Positions 41,537 to 49,556 of a stretch of DNA of 59,062 bases are shown here, in pieces. Every line of letters starts with the position of its first letter. Within the stretch, counting starts at the first letter, position 1. Origin of the DNA: Lachnospiraceae bacterium (lineage in GTDB: Bacteria; Bacillota; Clostridia; Lachnospirales; Lachnospiraceae); the NCBI GenBank assembly GCA_023664345.1, contig JAMPFQ010000025.1, forward strand, positions 1 to 59,062, read 5' to 3'. The notes under the pieces are model-generated. The model was given only the letters and a program-made list of their open reading frames with translations. It had not been told where the DNA came from and did no database searches. The position numbers and the translations under genes were made by a program.

Positions 41537-43753
41537 TCACAGATTTTTCATTCGAACCCTATCTTCTAACGCCAGAATATCCGGATCCCCCGGGATAAGC
41601 TGCTCCAGCTGCCCTAATATCAGTCCGGCCCCTTCATATGCCTGAGCGTCGATCAGTTCCCTGGCTTTCTCCAGCAGCTGCTCCTTCAGCCGGGCAAATT
41701 CCTGCGTCTCCGCTTCCATCTTTTCCCTGTATAAATGCGCGTACTGCCTGATCACACTGTTCATGGCAGGATATATCTGAAGGCAATCCTTATAAGCTTC
41801 CAGAACCGCTATATGATCGCCGTCCCCTTCCTGCGATAACGCAGGACCGAGTTTCACAGCCAGACGGCAGGAGCAGGGCAGGAAAGCCATCTCTCCCGAG
41901 AAAGCATTGTCGTTGAAAAAGGCTCCGTACAATTTCAGGTTGCCGTCCACATACTCCAGCAAGGCCTGATGGAGTTCTTCGTAAGAATTATTGTAATGCT
42001 CCTTTATCAGCAAGGCCTCTGTTGTCCGGAGCATGAAATATTCACGGCGGAGCGCCGCCGCCTCCACATCCGCCTGGAAATCCGGGCTGGCCTGTTCTTC
42101 TGCTGTTTCCGGCTTCGTCAGCGCATCCAGACTATCATGTACCTCCGCTCCAAACCACATTTCCTTTCTCTTCAGAATCGTGTCAATGTCTGACTTCTGC
42201 ACAAAGAGATCCACTCCCGTTTTCCATTGGTCAAAGTCCATCCGATGGAAAAGACCTTTCAGATCAATCCCACCCCTCTCCACAATGCTCCAAAGCTTGT
42301 CCGGCAGGCAGAGGAAATCCTCCTGACGCTCAAGCAGTTCTTTCAGATTGTCTTGTATGTCAGAATAATTTCCGCAGGAATCCTGATACAGGATACGCAG
42401 ATAGCGAATAAAGGGATGATCGGACTTCACGAATGAGAATATCCGCGCCAGACGCAGGAAATCCTCTTCCGGCGCCACCGTCTCCTTTGTGCACAGACAG
42501 TCAATCGTGACCTTATCCACCCTCCCACGTCCCATCAGGAACTCCGCCGCTCTGGTATAGAACTCATCATACTCTGCCCCTGCCCAGAAATCTATGAGAG
42601 CCGGAATCAGGTCATAATTAAAATACATTTTTTCTTCCTTCCAGGCAAACTTCTTAAAATACTGCTTCAGAGCCATATCCTTCCCCAACCTGCACTCGCT
42701 GATAATCAGATGCGCACAGACATTGACCCTGTTCTCCTCCTCGAAAGAATCACGCACAAAGAAAGTTCCCTGCCGAAGCAGCTCCATATCGTCCCCCTTA
42801 AGTCTCTTATAAGTCTTTAAGTAGCTTCTGCAGCATCGCGCCGCCTCCTCATAGCGCTCTCCCTTGAGATACGCTACCGCACCGTTGAACTGCAGCACTG
42901 CCTGACAAGCCTCTGTATTCCGGGAATCCTCTATCGCCTCCTCGTAGTCTTTCACCGCTTCTTCCCAGAGCCCTCTTATAAGGTCGGCCATGACGCATCC
43001 GGCGTAAAAGGTACCCCTGTCCCGATTGATCAGTGCCGTATCCATTTCCTTGAAATGCCCGATACCCTCCCGGCATAATTCGTACATCCTATGATATTCC
43101 CGGATCCCTTTGTACTCCTGAGCCAGCTGGGTCCACCATCTGGTGTTATCCGGCTCCTCCTCCAGCATTTCCAGCAGCCGGGTGATATTCCGCTGGGCGT
43201 GCCGATATAGCTTCTCCTGGGAATCAAAAATATACCCGAAATGTCCTGCCGTAGATTTCAACAACTTAAGATTCCCCGGAGCCGGATCCATGTATTCATG
43301 GATCCGGCTCCGAAAACGGGTTTCCGCCGTCCGCCGGATCATCCGGGTGACCCAGCAGTCGTCCCATTCCGTCCCTTCGATATTAGTGAAATTACGGACA
43401 ATATAATTGGCCAATCCATATTCTTTATATTCCCCTTTCACAAAGAAATCCACGATATCCCTGACATCCAGAAACCATTCATCGTCATCTATGAACATGA
43501 ACCACTCTCCCTTGGCCTCCTTCAGTCCCGCGTTCCTTGCCTTGGAAAAATCATCGCACCAGACAAAGGGGATGATGTGATCGGTATATTCCCTTAAAAT
43601 GGCCTGTGTCTCCGCGTCACAACCGGTATCTACGATGATCAGCTCGCTTGATACCTTCTCCATGATAGGCAGTAAGGAATCCAGGCATTTGCGAATGGTT
43701 TCTTTCCTGTTGGACGCCAGCAGTGATATGGACAATATGGTCTTCTCTCCCAT
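41537..43753 (-). CDS. Family 2 glycosyltransferase with C-terminal TPR region, probable flagellin glycosyltransferase
   Basis: The 738-residue protein has an N-terminal GT-A domain: LSISLLASNRKETIRKCLDS, IIVDTGCDAETQ and the metal-binding DDD in FMFIDDDEWF (residues 89-91). The rest, about residues 180-738, is helical with tetratricopeptide-like repeats. It lies immediately downstream of the flagellin gene, separated by a terminator. GT2-TPR proteins next to flagellin genes commonly glycosylate flagellin; that role is inferred from the neighbourhood. Confidence 0.85.
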   Translation of the reverse strand: MGEKTILSISLLASNRKETIRKCLDSLLPIMEKVSSELIIVDTGCDAETQAILREYTDHIIPFVWCDDFSKARNAGLKEAKGEWFMFIDDDEWFLDVRDIVDFFVKGEYKEYGLANYIVRNFTNIEGTEWDDCWVTRMIRRTAETRFRSRIHEYMDPAPGNLKLLKSTAGHFGYIFDSQEKLYRHAQRNITRLLEMLEEEPDNTRWWTQLAQEYKGIREYHRMYELCREGIGHFKEMDTALINRDRGTFYAGCVMADLIRGLWEEAVKDYEEAIEDSRNTEACQAVLQFNGAVAYLKGERYEEAARCCRSYLKTYKRLKGDDMELLRQGTFFVRDSFEEENRVNVCAHLIISECRLGKDMALKQYFKKFAWKEEKMYFNYDLIPALIDFWAGAEYDEFYTRAAEFLMGRGRVDKVTIDCLCTKETVAPEEDFLRLARIFSFVKSDHPFIRYLRILYQDSCGNYSDIQDNLKELLERQEDFLCLPDKLWSIVERGGIDLKGLFHRMDFDQWKTGVDLFVQKSDIDTILKRKEMWFGAEVHDSLDALTKPETAEEQASPDFQADVEAAALRREYFMLRTTEALLIKEHYNNSYEELHQALLEYVDGNLKLYGAFFNDNAFSGEMAFLPCSCRLAVKLGPALSQEGDGDHIAVLEAYKDCLQIYPAMNSVIRQYAHLYREKMEAETQEFARLKEQLLEKARELIDAQAYEGAGLILGQLEQLIPGDPDILALEDRVRMKNL

Positions 43754-43771
43754 TGTAACCTCCTATAACAG

Positions 43772-43799
43772 GAAAAGAGCGGCGCAAAGACCGCTCTCC
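43772..43799 (-). terminator. Intrinsic terminator downstream of flagellin gene
   Basis: On the minus strand AGAGCGG - TCTTTGCG - CCGCTCTTTTCC, a 7-bp GC-rich stem followed by four T. It separates the flagellin gene from the glycosyltransferase gene. Confidence 0.75.
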
Positions 43800-43818
43800 C
43801 CGTAATGTTATCCTGTTA

Positions 43819-45228
43819 TTAGCCAAGCAGGGACAGAACACCCTGATTTGCCTGATTAGCCTGTGCCAGCATTGCCTGACCAGCCTGTGCAAGGATATTG
43901 TTGTTCGCGTACTTAACCATCTCGGTAGCCATGTCGGTATCGCGGATAGCAGACTCAGCGGACTGCGTATTCTCTACGATATTATCAAGGTTGTTGATGG
44001 TGTGCTCCAGACGGTTCTGGACTGCACCGAGGTCGGAACGCTGCTGGGAAACTTTCTTGATTGCAGCCTTGATGGTCTCGATGCTTGCGGTAGCCGCATC
44101 TTCGTTTCTAACGCCGCCTGATGTGACATCGCCATCCGTCGATCTCAGACTCTTAACTCCAATGCCTTCTGCGCTCATAGCTTCGATCTTAACAGTGATC
44201 TTATTATCATCGTTGCCCTCTGCGCCTACATGAAGGTTGAACTCCAGATCCTTGGCAACAGTCTTCGTAGTCTCTCCACTGGGCACTTCCGGCTGCGCTT
44301 TGTCCACCGTGATAAAGTTATCCAACTGTTCAGCACCGATCTGTTCCCAATCGCCGTCAGCTTTCTGTGCATAAATTGTGGTGTTGGCATTGCCATAATC
44401 ATCAAAGAGATTCTTCAAATCTTCCGCCGCTACCGGGTTCGCGCCAGTGGAACTCGTAGAAACCTTAGTGGACTTCGTCGTGAATAAGTCTGCGGTGAAT
44501 GTGATTTCTTCGGTCTGTGCGCCATACTCGCTTGATTCATTGGCCGCATTTGTATACAGCTTCACGCCATCCTTGAGTGCAATCGTTCCATCTGTCTTAA
44601 CTTCAACGTAAGCCAAAACCTGGTCATTCGTGAGTGCCTCAGTCCCGTCTTGCGCATACCATTTGATATTATTAGTTGCAGTGCCAAATGTTGCGTTAGC
44701 AGCGGTGCCTTTAACCGCCACTGCCTCTGCTCCGCCCTTACCTGACGCGTAGCTCGCTGAAACGGGTATTGCCGCCTGTGTGGGAGTTGTTACTGTCACT
44801 TCCTTTGTCCCGCCGCCCTTCAGCAGATAGAGCTCGTTGAACTTGGTGGTCTCGGACACACGGTCGATCTCGTCGATCAGGGCGTCAACCTCGCTCTGGA
44901 TATAGTCGCGCTCTTCCGAAGAGTTGGTCCCGTTTGCGGCCTTGGTCGCCAGCTCGTTCATCCTCTGGAGCATATCATGGACTTCTGTCAATGCGCCCTC
45001 TGCGGTCTGCACTGCGCTGATACCGTCCTGTGCGTTTGAGGATGCCTGGGTCAGGCCCCTCACCTGTCTTCTCATCTTCTCGCTGATCGCCAGGCCTGCT
45101 GCATCGTCAGCCGCGCGGTTGATCTTGTAACCGGAAGAAAGTTTCTCGGTGGACTTTGCCTGTGACTTGGTCGTCAGACCGAGCATCCTGTTAGAGTTCA
45201 TTGCTGTTAAGTTGTGCTGTACTACCAT
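43819..45228 (-). CDS. fliC: Flagellin
   Basis: Flagellin forms the filament after export by the flagellar type III system. The 469-residue protein has the conserved D0/D1 ends: MVVQHNLTAMNSNRMLGLTT with SGYKINRAADDAAGLAISEK at the N-terminus and RLEHTINNLDNIVENTQSAE with QAGQAMLAQANQANQGVLSL at the C-terminus. The middle (about residues 145-385) is variable and forms the exposed D2/D3 part, longer than in minimal clostridial flagellins. The leader has CsrA-type sites and the extended CsrA gene lies upstream. Confidence 0.97.
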   Translation of the reverse strand: MVVQHNLTAMNSNRMLGLTTKSQAKSTEKLSSGYKINRAADDAAGLAISEKMRRQVRGLTQASSNAQDGISAVQTAEGALTEVHDMLQRMNELATKAANGTNSSEERDYIQSEVDALIDEIDRVSETTKFNELYLLKGGGTKEVTVTTPTQAAIPVSASYASGKGGAEAVAVKGTAANATFGTATNNIKWYAQDGTEALTNDQVLAYVEVKTDGTIALKDGVKLYTNAANESSEYGAQTEEITFTADLFTTKSTKVSTSSTGANPVAAEDLKNLFDDYGNANTTIYAQKADGDWEQIGAEQLDNFITVDKAQPEVPSGETTKTVAKDLEFNLHVGAEGNDDNKITVKIEAMSAEGIGVKSLRSTDGDVTSGGVRNEDAATASIETIKAAIKKVSQQRSDLGAVQNRLEHTINNLDNIVENTQSAESAIRDTDMATEMVKYANNNILAQAGQAMLAQANQANQGVLSLLG

Positions 45229-45235
45229 AATTTAC

Positions 45236-45271
45236 CTCCTTGGTCTTACCTGGTGCAAATCCGTTTGCACC
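45236..45271 (-). promoter_or_regulatory. CsrA-type binding sites in the flagellin leader
   Basis: In the minus-strand mRNA, GGTGCAAA-CGGA-TTTGCACC (45252-45271) forms an 8-bp hairpin with GGA in the loop, the signature of a CsrA site. About 10 nt further on, AAGGAGGTAAATT is the Shine-Dalgarno sequence and contains a second GGA. In Bacillus, CsrA represses hag through an equivalent pair of sites. Confidence 0.75.
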
Positions 45272-45379
45272 GGTGTTGAAATGTTTGATTGTTGCTTATA
45301 TAATGACCGGATGGTCCTGCCCCGCTGCCGGGCCCTGACAGCAGCGCCGGTCCGTCCGGTTATTACCTTATTTGTCGGC

Positions 45380-45754
45380 TCACCTGCTCCCCGCGTTTCC
45401 GTGGGTGATGATGATCCTGGGATTTTTCAGTGTCCCGAGGGCTTTTCCCGCGGGCTCCGTTTCCCCTGTTTCCGCCTTTTCCATGGAATCTCCCGCCTTT
45501 TCGGGCTTTGCTCTCCTGGCGTCTTTCCTCACATATTTCTCCGGATGCTCTTCCTCCGCATAGTATTTAGGAAGCTTCGCCCTTTCCTCCGGATCCGTGA
45601 TGCTCCTCTCCAGCACGGTGCTCCTAACGATGTTCTTGTCCCTGGGGGCATCGATCATGATCCTCAGGTGCTTCCCCGTCCCGCCGAGGAACACCAGCTT
45701 GATGTCCTCGCCGATCATCAGATATTCTTCCGTGCTAACCGTAAGTCTTAACAT
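45380..45754 (-). CDS. csrA: CsrA-family translational regulator with long C-terminal extension
   Basis: CsrA binds GGA motifs in mRNA leaders and blocks translation. From the ATG at 45754 the product has 124 residues. Residues 1-60 (MLRLTVSTEEYLMIGEDIKL to RSTVLERSI) are a CsrA domain, somewhat divergent. Residues 61-124 are a charged, disordered-looking tail. Normal CsrA has 60-75 residues. GGAGG precedes the start. It lies 151 nt upstream of the flagellin gene, and fliW is not in the window. Confidence 0.85.
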   Translation of the reverse strand: MLRLTVSTEEYLMIGEDIKLVFLGGTGKHLRIMIDAPRDKNIVRSTVLERSITDPEERAKLPKYYAEEEHPEKYVRKDARRAKPEKAGDSMEKAETGETEPAGKALGTLKNPRIIITHGNAGSR

Positions 45755-46233
45755 GCTAACCTCCTTGTCGCTTCCAGCGATCCCTGCCTGTTCTGAATAC
45801 AACACTTTGTAATGAAGTGTTGCATCGAAATGTGGACAACAGCCGGAGAGCAGGCCATGAAAACCCTCAAAAAGGCTTCTGAAAGGAAAAAAGAAAAAGA
45901 AAGGAATCGGATTTTCCATGAATGAAGAAAAAAGGGATAAAAACAGATGAAAAAAAGTTTAAAAAAAGTTTCAGATCAGCCCTAAAGTATTTCCGGATCG
46001 ATCCGATAAATATAATAACAAGCACGAATGCAACATTTCATTACAAAATGTTGCATTCGCTTTTTGTGCGTTCAAATCCTGTCAGGCGGCGCACAGTTCC
46101 AATACAGGGGCATTGACCCTCTCGCATTCGCTAAAGTCCAAGGGAATCATGATCCTCTGGATTTGTGGCTCATTGTCCGTGGGAATAAAAAAAGCCCTCC
46201 TGTGGACTTTCTCAGGGGGCTTTTGATGATACA
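45755..46233 (-). other. 479-nt region upstream of csrA without genes, with two related hairpins
   Basis: Two related hairpins face each other in opposite orientation: CAACACTT/AAGTGTTG (45800-45822) and GAATGCAACATTT/AAATGTTGCATTC (46026-46058), both around the sequence TCATTACAAA. Between them is A-rich DNA. No gene is supported; a 64-codon open frame at 45922 has no ribosome binding site. The csrA promoter should lie here but I cannot place it. Confidence 0.6.
46187..46224 (-). terminator. Intrinsic terminator downstream of the HigBA pair
   Basis: On the minus strand AAAGCCCCCT and AGGAGGGCTTT pair around about 13 nt and are followed by a run of seven T in total. It ends the toxin-antitoxin operon. 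Confidence 0.8.
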
Positions 46234-46527
46234 TTATTTATTTGTTGTTTCCAGCGGCACGACCGCCAGCGTTTTTCCCAGTGGGGCTAATACCTTTAGA
46301 ATGGTTGTCAATTGCGGGCTGGTGCTGCCTTTTTCCATTCTTGCGATTATGGGCTGTTTTACGCCGCTTAATTCTTCCAGCTTCTTTTGACTGATTCCCT
46401 TTTCCTGCCTTGCCTTGATCAGTTCCCCGATAATAGCCACCCGCAGATCACTTTCCGCAATTTCCTCCGGCGTGAATAATTCTTTCCGCACCTCTTCCCA
46501 GCTGCTGCCAATAGCATCATTATTCAT
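46234..46527 (-). CDS. HigA-type XRE antitoxin
   Basis: The 97-residue protein has an XRE helix-turn-helix in [20 protein letters not shown] and [20 protein letters not shown]. Its start overlaps the toxin gene end by 8 bp. In HigBA systems the toxin comes first and the second gene encodes the antitoxin and repressor. Confidence 0.92.
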   Translation of the reverse strand: MNNDAIGSSWEEVRKELFTPEEIAESDLRVAIIGELIKARQEKGISQKKLEELSGVKQPIIARMEKGSTSPQLTTILKVLAPLGKTLAVVPLETTNK

Positions 46528-46882
46528 TGTCTAATCCCCTTTCTTTTAAGTCCGCCAGTTCCCTCTTTGCTTTCTCTATCTCTCTGGCCGGTGTTTTCTG
46601 TGTCTTTTTCATAAACTGATGGAGCATTACAAAACTGCCTTTATTCCATGCAACAAACAAAATTCTATCCCTTAAAGGTCTTAACTCCCATATTTCACCG
46701 TCCAGATGCTTTATATATGGCTCTCCGATAGTAATACCGTAAACCTTTAAAGCCTCGATATAATCTTGTACTTTGTTCAGTTTTATGCGACTGTCCTTAT
46801 CCTTTTTACGGGCAAGCTTTCTCATATAGTCTATAACAGGCTCCTTACCGTTCCTGTCTTTGTAAAAATATACCTCATGCAC
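46520..46882 (-). CDS. HigB/Gp49-type toxin
   Basis: The 120-residue protein has [20 protein letters not shown] and the RelE-family core [20 protein letters not shown]. HigB toxins cleave ribosome-bound mRNA. I chose the GTG at 46882: AGGAAGG lies 9 nt upstream, and the promoter places the transcript start near 46902, so the ATG at 46903 could not be in the mRNA. Confidence 0.9.
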   Translation of the reverse strand: MHEVYFYKDRNGKEPVIDYMRKLARKKDKDSRIKLNKVQDYIEALKVYGITIGEPYIKHLDGEIWELRPLRDRILFVAWNKGSFVMLHQFMKKTQKTPAREIEKAKRELADLKERGLDNE

Positions 46883-46908
46883 GGTTATTATCCTTCCTGC
46901 CATAATAT

Positions 46909-46937
46909 ATTATACTTAAAAGTTATTAAAATATCAA
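46909..46937 (-). promoter_or_regulatory. HigBA promoter
   Basis: On the minus strand TTGATA (46932-46937), 17 nt, TATAAT (46909-46914). Confidence 0.8.
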
Positions 46938-47067
46938 TGGTTCTCTCGTCCTTATTTCACAGATTACCAAGGGCAGAACGCCCTGGTCTGCCTGTCCAAG
47001 AATATTGCATTTTCCCCCAAATTGTGTTAGCGTTAAAAAAACAGCCCATCCATAAAGGAGTGACACC

Positions 47068-48087
47068 ATGGCAACGATCAAGAAAATCGCATTACTGGCA
47101 GGCGTATCCCGGGGGACGGTAGACCGCGTGCTCAATCACCGGGGGAACGTGAATCCCGAGACCGCGGAACGGATCAACAGGATCGCCAGAGAACTGGATT
47201 ACAAACCCAACCGCGCCGGGCTGGTGCTTGCGGCGCAGAAAAAGAAGCTGAAGCTGGGCGTTATCCTATTTTCACCGGAGAATCCTTTTTATGTGGATGT
47301 TCTGGCGGGGGTAAATGAGAAAGCGGAGGAGCTGGCTGGCTATAACTGCACCGTGATCGTAAAGCAGATTTCCATGGATCTGGAGGCACAGCTGCAGGCC
47401 CTGGACGAACTTGCAGCCGAGGAGGTAAGCGGCATTGCCCTTGCCCCTTACAACGACGACAGCATACGGGAGCACATCAACAGCCTGTGGAAGCAGGGAA
47501 TCCCTGTGGTGACGCTGAACACGGACATTGAAAATTCCTCACGCCTGGCCTATGTAGGGAGCAATTATGAAAAAAGCGGCTCCACCGCCGCAGGCCTGCT
47601 GCAGCTTATGACCACAGGGCAGGTCAATGTAGGCATTGTCACCGGCTCTTCCCAGATTCTCTGCCATACCGAGCGGATCGCGGGCTTCCGGAATACCCTG
47701 CGCCCATATCAGGACCGCATCCACATCACGGATATCATAGAAGTCCATGACGATGAGATTGAAAGCTATGAGAAGACGTTCCGGCTGCTGCGGGACCACC
47801 CGGAGATCAACGCGCTGTACTTCGCCGCAGGCGGGGTCTACGGCGGCTGCCGCGGCGTCACCGCGCTGGGAAGGCAGGATCGGATGCGTATTGTGGCTTA
47901 CGATTTGGTCCCCACCACCAGGGAACTGATCAGAAAGGGGATCGTTTCCGCCGTGATCTGCCAGCAGCCCAAAGTACAGGGCAGCAGGCCGCTGGATCTG
48001 CTCTTCGCCTACCTGACCACAGGAGAACTGCCGGAGCGGGAACAGAACTATGTAGCCGTGGATATCCGCATCCGGGAGAATGCTTAG
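47068..48087 (+). CDS. LacI-family transcriptional regulator
   Basis: The 339-residue protein has a LacI helix-turn-helix: TIKKIALLAGVSRGTVDRVL and ARELDYKPNRAGLVLA, then a periplasmic-binding-protein-like effector domain from about residue 60. The GVSRGTVDRVLN form is that of regulators linked to sugar ABC transporters in clostridia. The ligand cannot be inferred and no transport genes are adjacent. AAAGGAG precedes the ATG. The upstream TGTTAGCGTTAA is LacI-operator-like. Confidence 0.92.
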   Translation: MATIKKIALLAGVSRGTVDRVLNHRGNVNPETAERINRIARELDYKPNRAGLVLAAQKKKLKLGVILFSPENPFYVDVLAGVNEKAEELAGYNCTVIVKQISMDLEAQLQALDELAAEEVSGIALAPYNDDSIREHINSLWKQGIPVVTLNTDIENSSRLAYVGSNYEKSGSTAAGLLQLMTTGQVNVGIVTGSSQILCHTERIAGFRNTLRPYQDRIHITDIIEVHDDEIESYEKTFRLLRDHPEINALYFAAGGVYGGCRGVTALGRQDRMRIVAYDLVPTTRELIRKGIVSAVICQQPKVQGSRPLDLLFAYLTTGELPEREQNYVAVDIRIRENA

Positions 48088-48107
48088 CCAAACTGTTACA
48101 TCATATT

Positions 48108-48284
48108 TGTAACAGTTCAGCCCTCACATTCATAAAAGCGTCTGCTTCGCATCCGTCGCCGCTTTGCGGCTCATCTTTTATTTCATTGTGAGGGCGCTCC
48201 GCTCATGGAAAGATTCGCAATCAGTGCTTAGTGTGCAAGCACCCACGCACAGCTTGAGAATCTTTCCATGGCCAAACTGTTACA
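48108..48284 (-). repeat. Terminal-inverted-repeat two-hairpin element, copy 2
   Basis: TGTAACAGTTCAGCC starts at 48108 and GGCCAAACTGTTACA ends at 48284. On the minus strand hairpin A (CATGGAAAGATTC/GAATCTTTCCATG) carries the loop GTGGGTGCTTGCACACTAA (plus-strand positions 48228-48246), followed by a linker with GCGGAGCGCCC and hairpin B (CCTCACA/TGTGAGG with ATAAAAG/CTTTTAT). Same architecture and loop as the copy at 16111-16298. The 22-bp sequence 48088-48109 is repeated exactly at 48272-48293 at the other side. Confidence 0.85.
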
Positions 48285-48313
48285 TCATATTTGCATCATT
48301 TTTAGCGACAGTC

Positions 48314-48342
48314 TTGTCATTTACCAGATATTGTATTATAAT
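48314..48342 (+). promoter_or_regulatory. Promoter of the tocopherol-cyclase-like gene
   Basis: TTGTCA (48314-48319), 17 nt, TATAAT (48337-48342). Confidence 0.8.
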
Positions 48343-48360
48343 AGGAGGAGATACCACGAA

Positions 48361-48387
48361 ATGTTGTTCCCGACAAAAGTAAAGTGA
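48361..48387 (+). CDS. Possible 8-residue leader peptide
   Basis: ATG at 48361 lies 9 nt after GGAGGAG and opens a frame MLFPTKVK ending in TGA at 48387. The main gene starts 9 nt later in another frame and has only a weak ribosome binding site of its own. The short frame could feed ribosomes to the main gene, or a small indel could have separated the original start from the gene. Confidence 0.4.
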   Translation: MLFPTKVK

Positions 48388-48395
48388 GACGCTAG

Positions 48396-49523
48396 ATGAA
48401 TCAGTCCGACTTGAAAAGAAACTCCTATATGCTGCGGGGGACTCTTGCCCGAAAAGGCTATATGCGCTGGTTTCACTCCTTTACCGGAGTACAGACGGAA
48501 ACCGGAGAAGCACGTACGTTTTTTATAGATTATTTTATCGTTAATCCCGGGCTGGGCGGCGACCAGCCGATCCTGGGGCAGCATCCCTATTTTAAAAAAC
48601 GGGGGATGAAGCCTTCTTATATACTGATAAAAGCCGGTGTCTTCCCTGGCAAAAACGGGAACAAAGGCAGACAGATTCATGCTTTTTACCCCATTTCCTC
48701 CCTGAAAGTCACGGGGGATCCCATGGTCATGCAGATTGAAGACTGTTTTTACAGTGAGAACCGCATCAGCGGATATGTGGAAATGTCGCCTGCGGAAGCG
48801 CGGCACCGCTCCTTTATGTCCGATGCCGGGTGGATGGAATGGGATGTGGAGATCCATAAAGCGGTAGCCTGTCACACAGGGATCCTGTCAGGCGCCTTTT
48901 TCCGGGCAGTGAACGGTCTGGAAAACTTCTGGCATGGTGAGGGGATCCGAAGCTTTTTCCGGGGAACGGTAACACTGAACGGGGTTTCCTATCAGGTTTC
49001 CCCCGACACCAGCTACGGTTACGCGGACAAGCATTGGGGGCGCAGCTTTGTCAGTCCCCTGTTCCAGTTCGCCTCCGGGAAGCTTAGCAGCGCCCGCACA
49101 GGCAGGGAACTAAAGCATTCCGTATTGGCTGTCAACGGCTGCTGCCCCAGATTCCTGTTTTTCCCGCTGCGCCGCAGGCTGATGATACAATTGACCTATA
49201 TGGGAGAGGATCATGAATTTGGCTTTGTAAAGCCTTTCCTTTTTTCAAAGCAGAAATGGGAAGTAAAAGAGACCAATAAACGCTTTATATGGCACATCAT
49301 GGCGCGGAACAAGACTTCCGTGATCAAGATATCCTGTAGCTGCACCAGGGAACAGATGATGCAGCTGCGGTATGAGACTCCCGAAGGGCACAGGCTGAAA
49401 AGCCCGCTCTGGGCAGGCGGCGCCGGAACGGGCACCATACAGCTTTACCGCCGGGTCAAGGGCGGGAAGCTGCTGATTGATACCCTGAAACTGGAAGATG
49501 CGGTGTGCCGCTGGCGTGAATAG
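48396..49523 (+). CDS. Tocopherol-cyclase-like (lipocalin-type) protein
   Basis: The 375-residue soluble protein resembles the tocopherol cyclase family, found widely outside plants: WFHSFTGVQTETGEARTFFI, FWHGEGIRSFFRGTVTLNG, YGYADKHWGRSFVSPLFQFA are the recognisable blocks. Bacteria like this do not make tocopherol, so the substrate is unknown and it may simply bind a lipid. ATG 48396 follows an in-frame TAG directly. Confidence 0.75.
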   Translation: MNQSDLKRNSYMLRGTLARKGYMRWFHSFTGVQTETGEARTFFIDYFIVNPGLGGDQPILGQHPYFKKRGMKPSYILIKAGVFPGKNGNKGRQIHAFYPISSLKVTGDPMVMQIEDCFYSENRISGYVEMSPAEARHRSFMSDAGWMEWDVEIHKAVACHTGILSGAFFRAVNGLENFWHGEGIRSFFRGTVTLNGVSYQVSPDTSYGYADKHWGRSFVSPLFQFASGKLSSARTGRELKHSVLAVNGCCPRFLFFPLRRRLMIQLTYMGEDHEFGFVKPFLFSKQKWEVKETNKRFIWHIMARNKTSVIKISCSCTREQMMQLRYETPEGHRLKSPLWAGGAGTGTIQLYRRVKGGKLLIDTLKLEDAVCRWRE

Positions 49524-49556
49524 GCGGGACGCCAACAAGGCTTTGCTCATATATTT

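Noticed and set aside
45252..45271. Flagellin leader hairpin as an intrinsic terminator
   Set aside because: No U-run follows, and the GGA in the loop beside the Shine-Dalgarno sequence fits a CsrA site better.
45345..45400. Sigma-28 promoter for flagellin (GAAA-N16-GCCGACAA near the csrA end)
   Set aside because: It resembles the motility sigma consensus only partly and overlaps the csrA coding end; too weak to list.
45922..46116. 64-codon plus-strand frame upstream of csrA
   Set aside because: It is lysine-rich because of an A-rich tract, runs through the hairpin at 46026-46058 and has no ribosome binding site.
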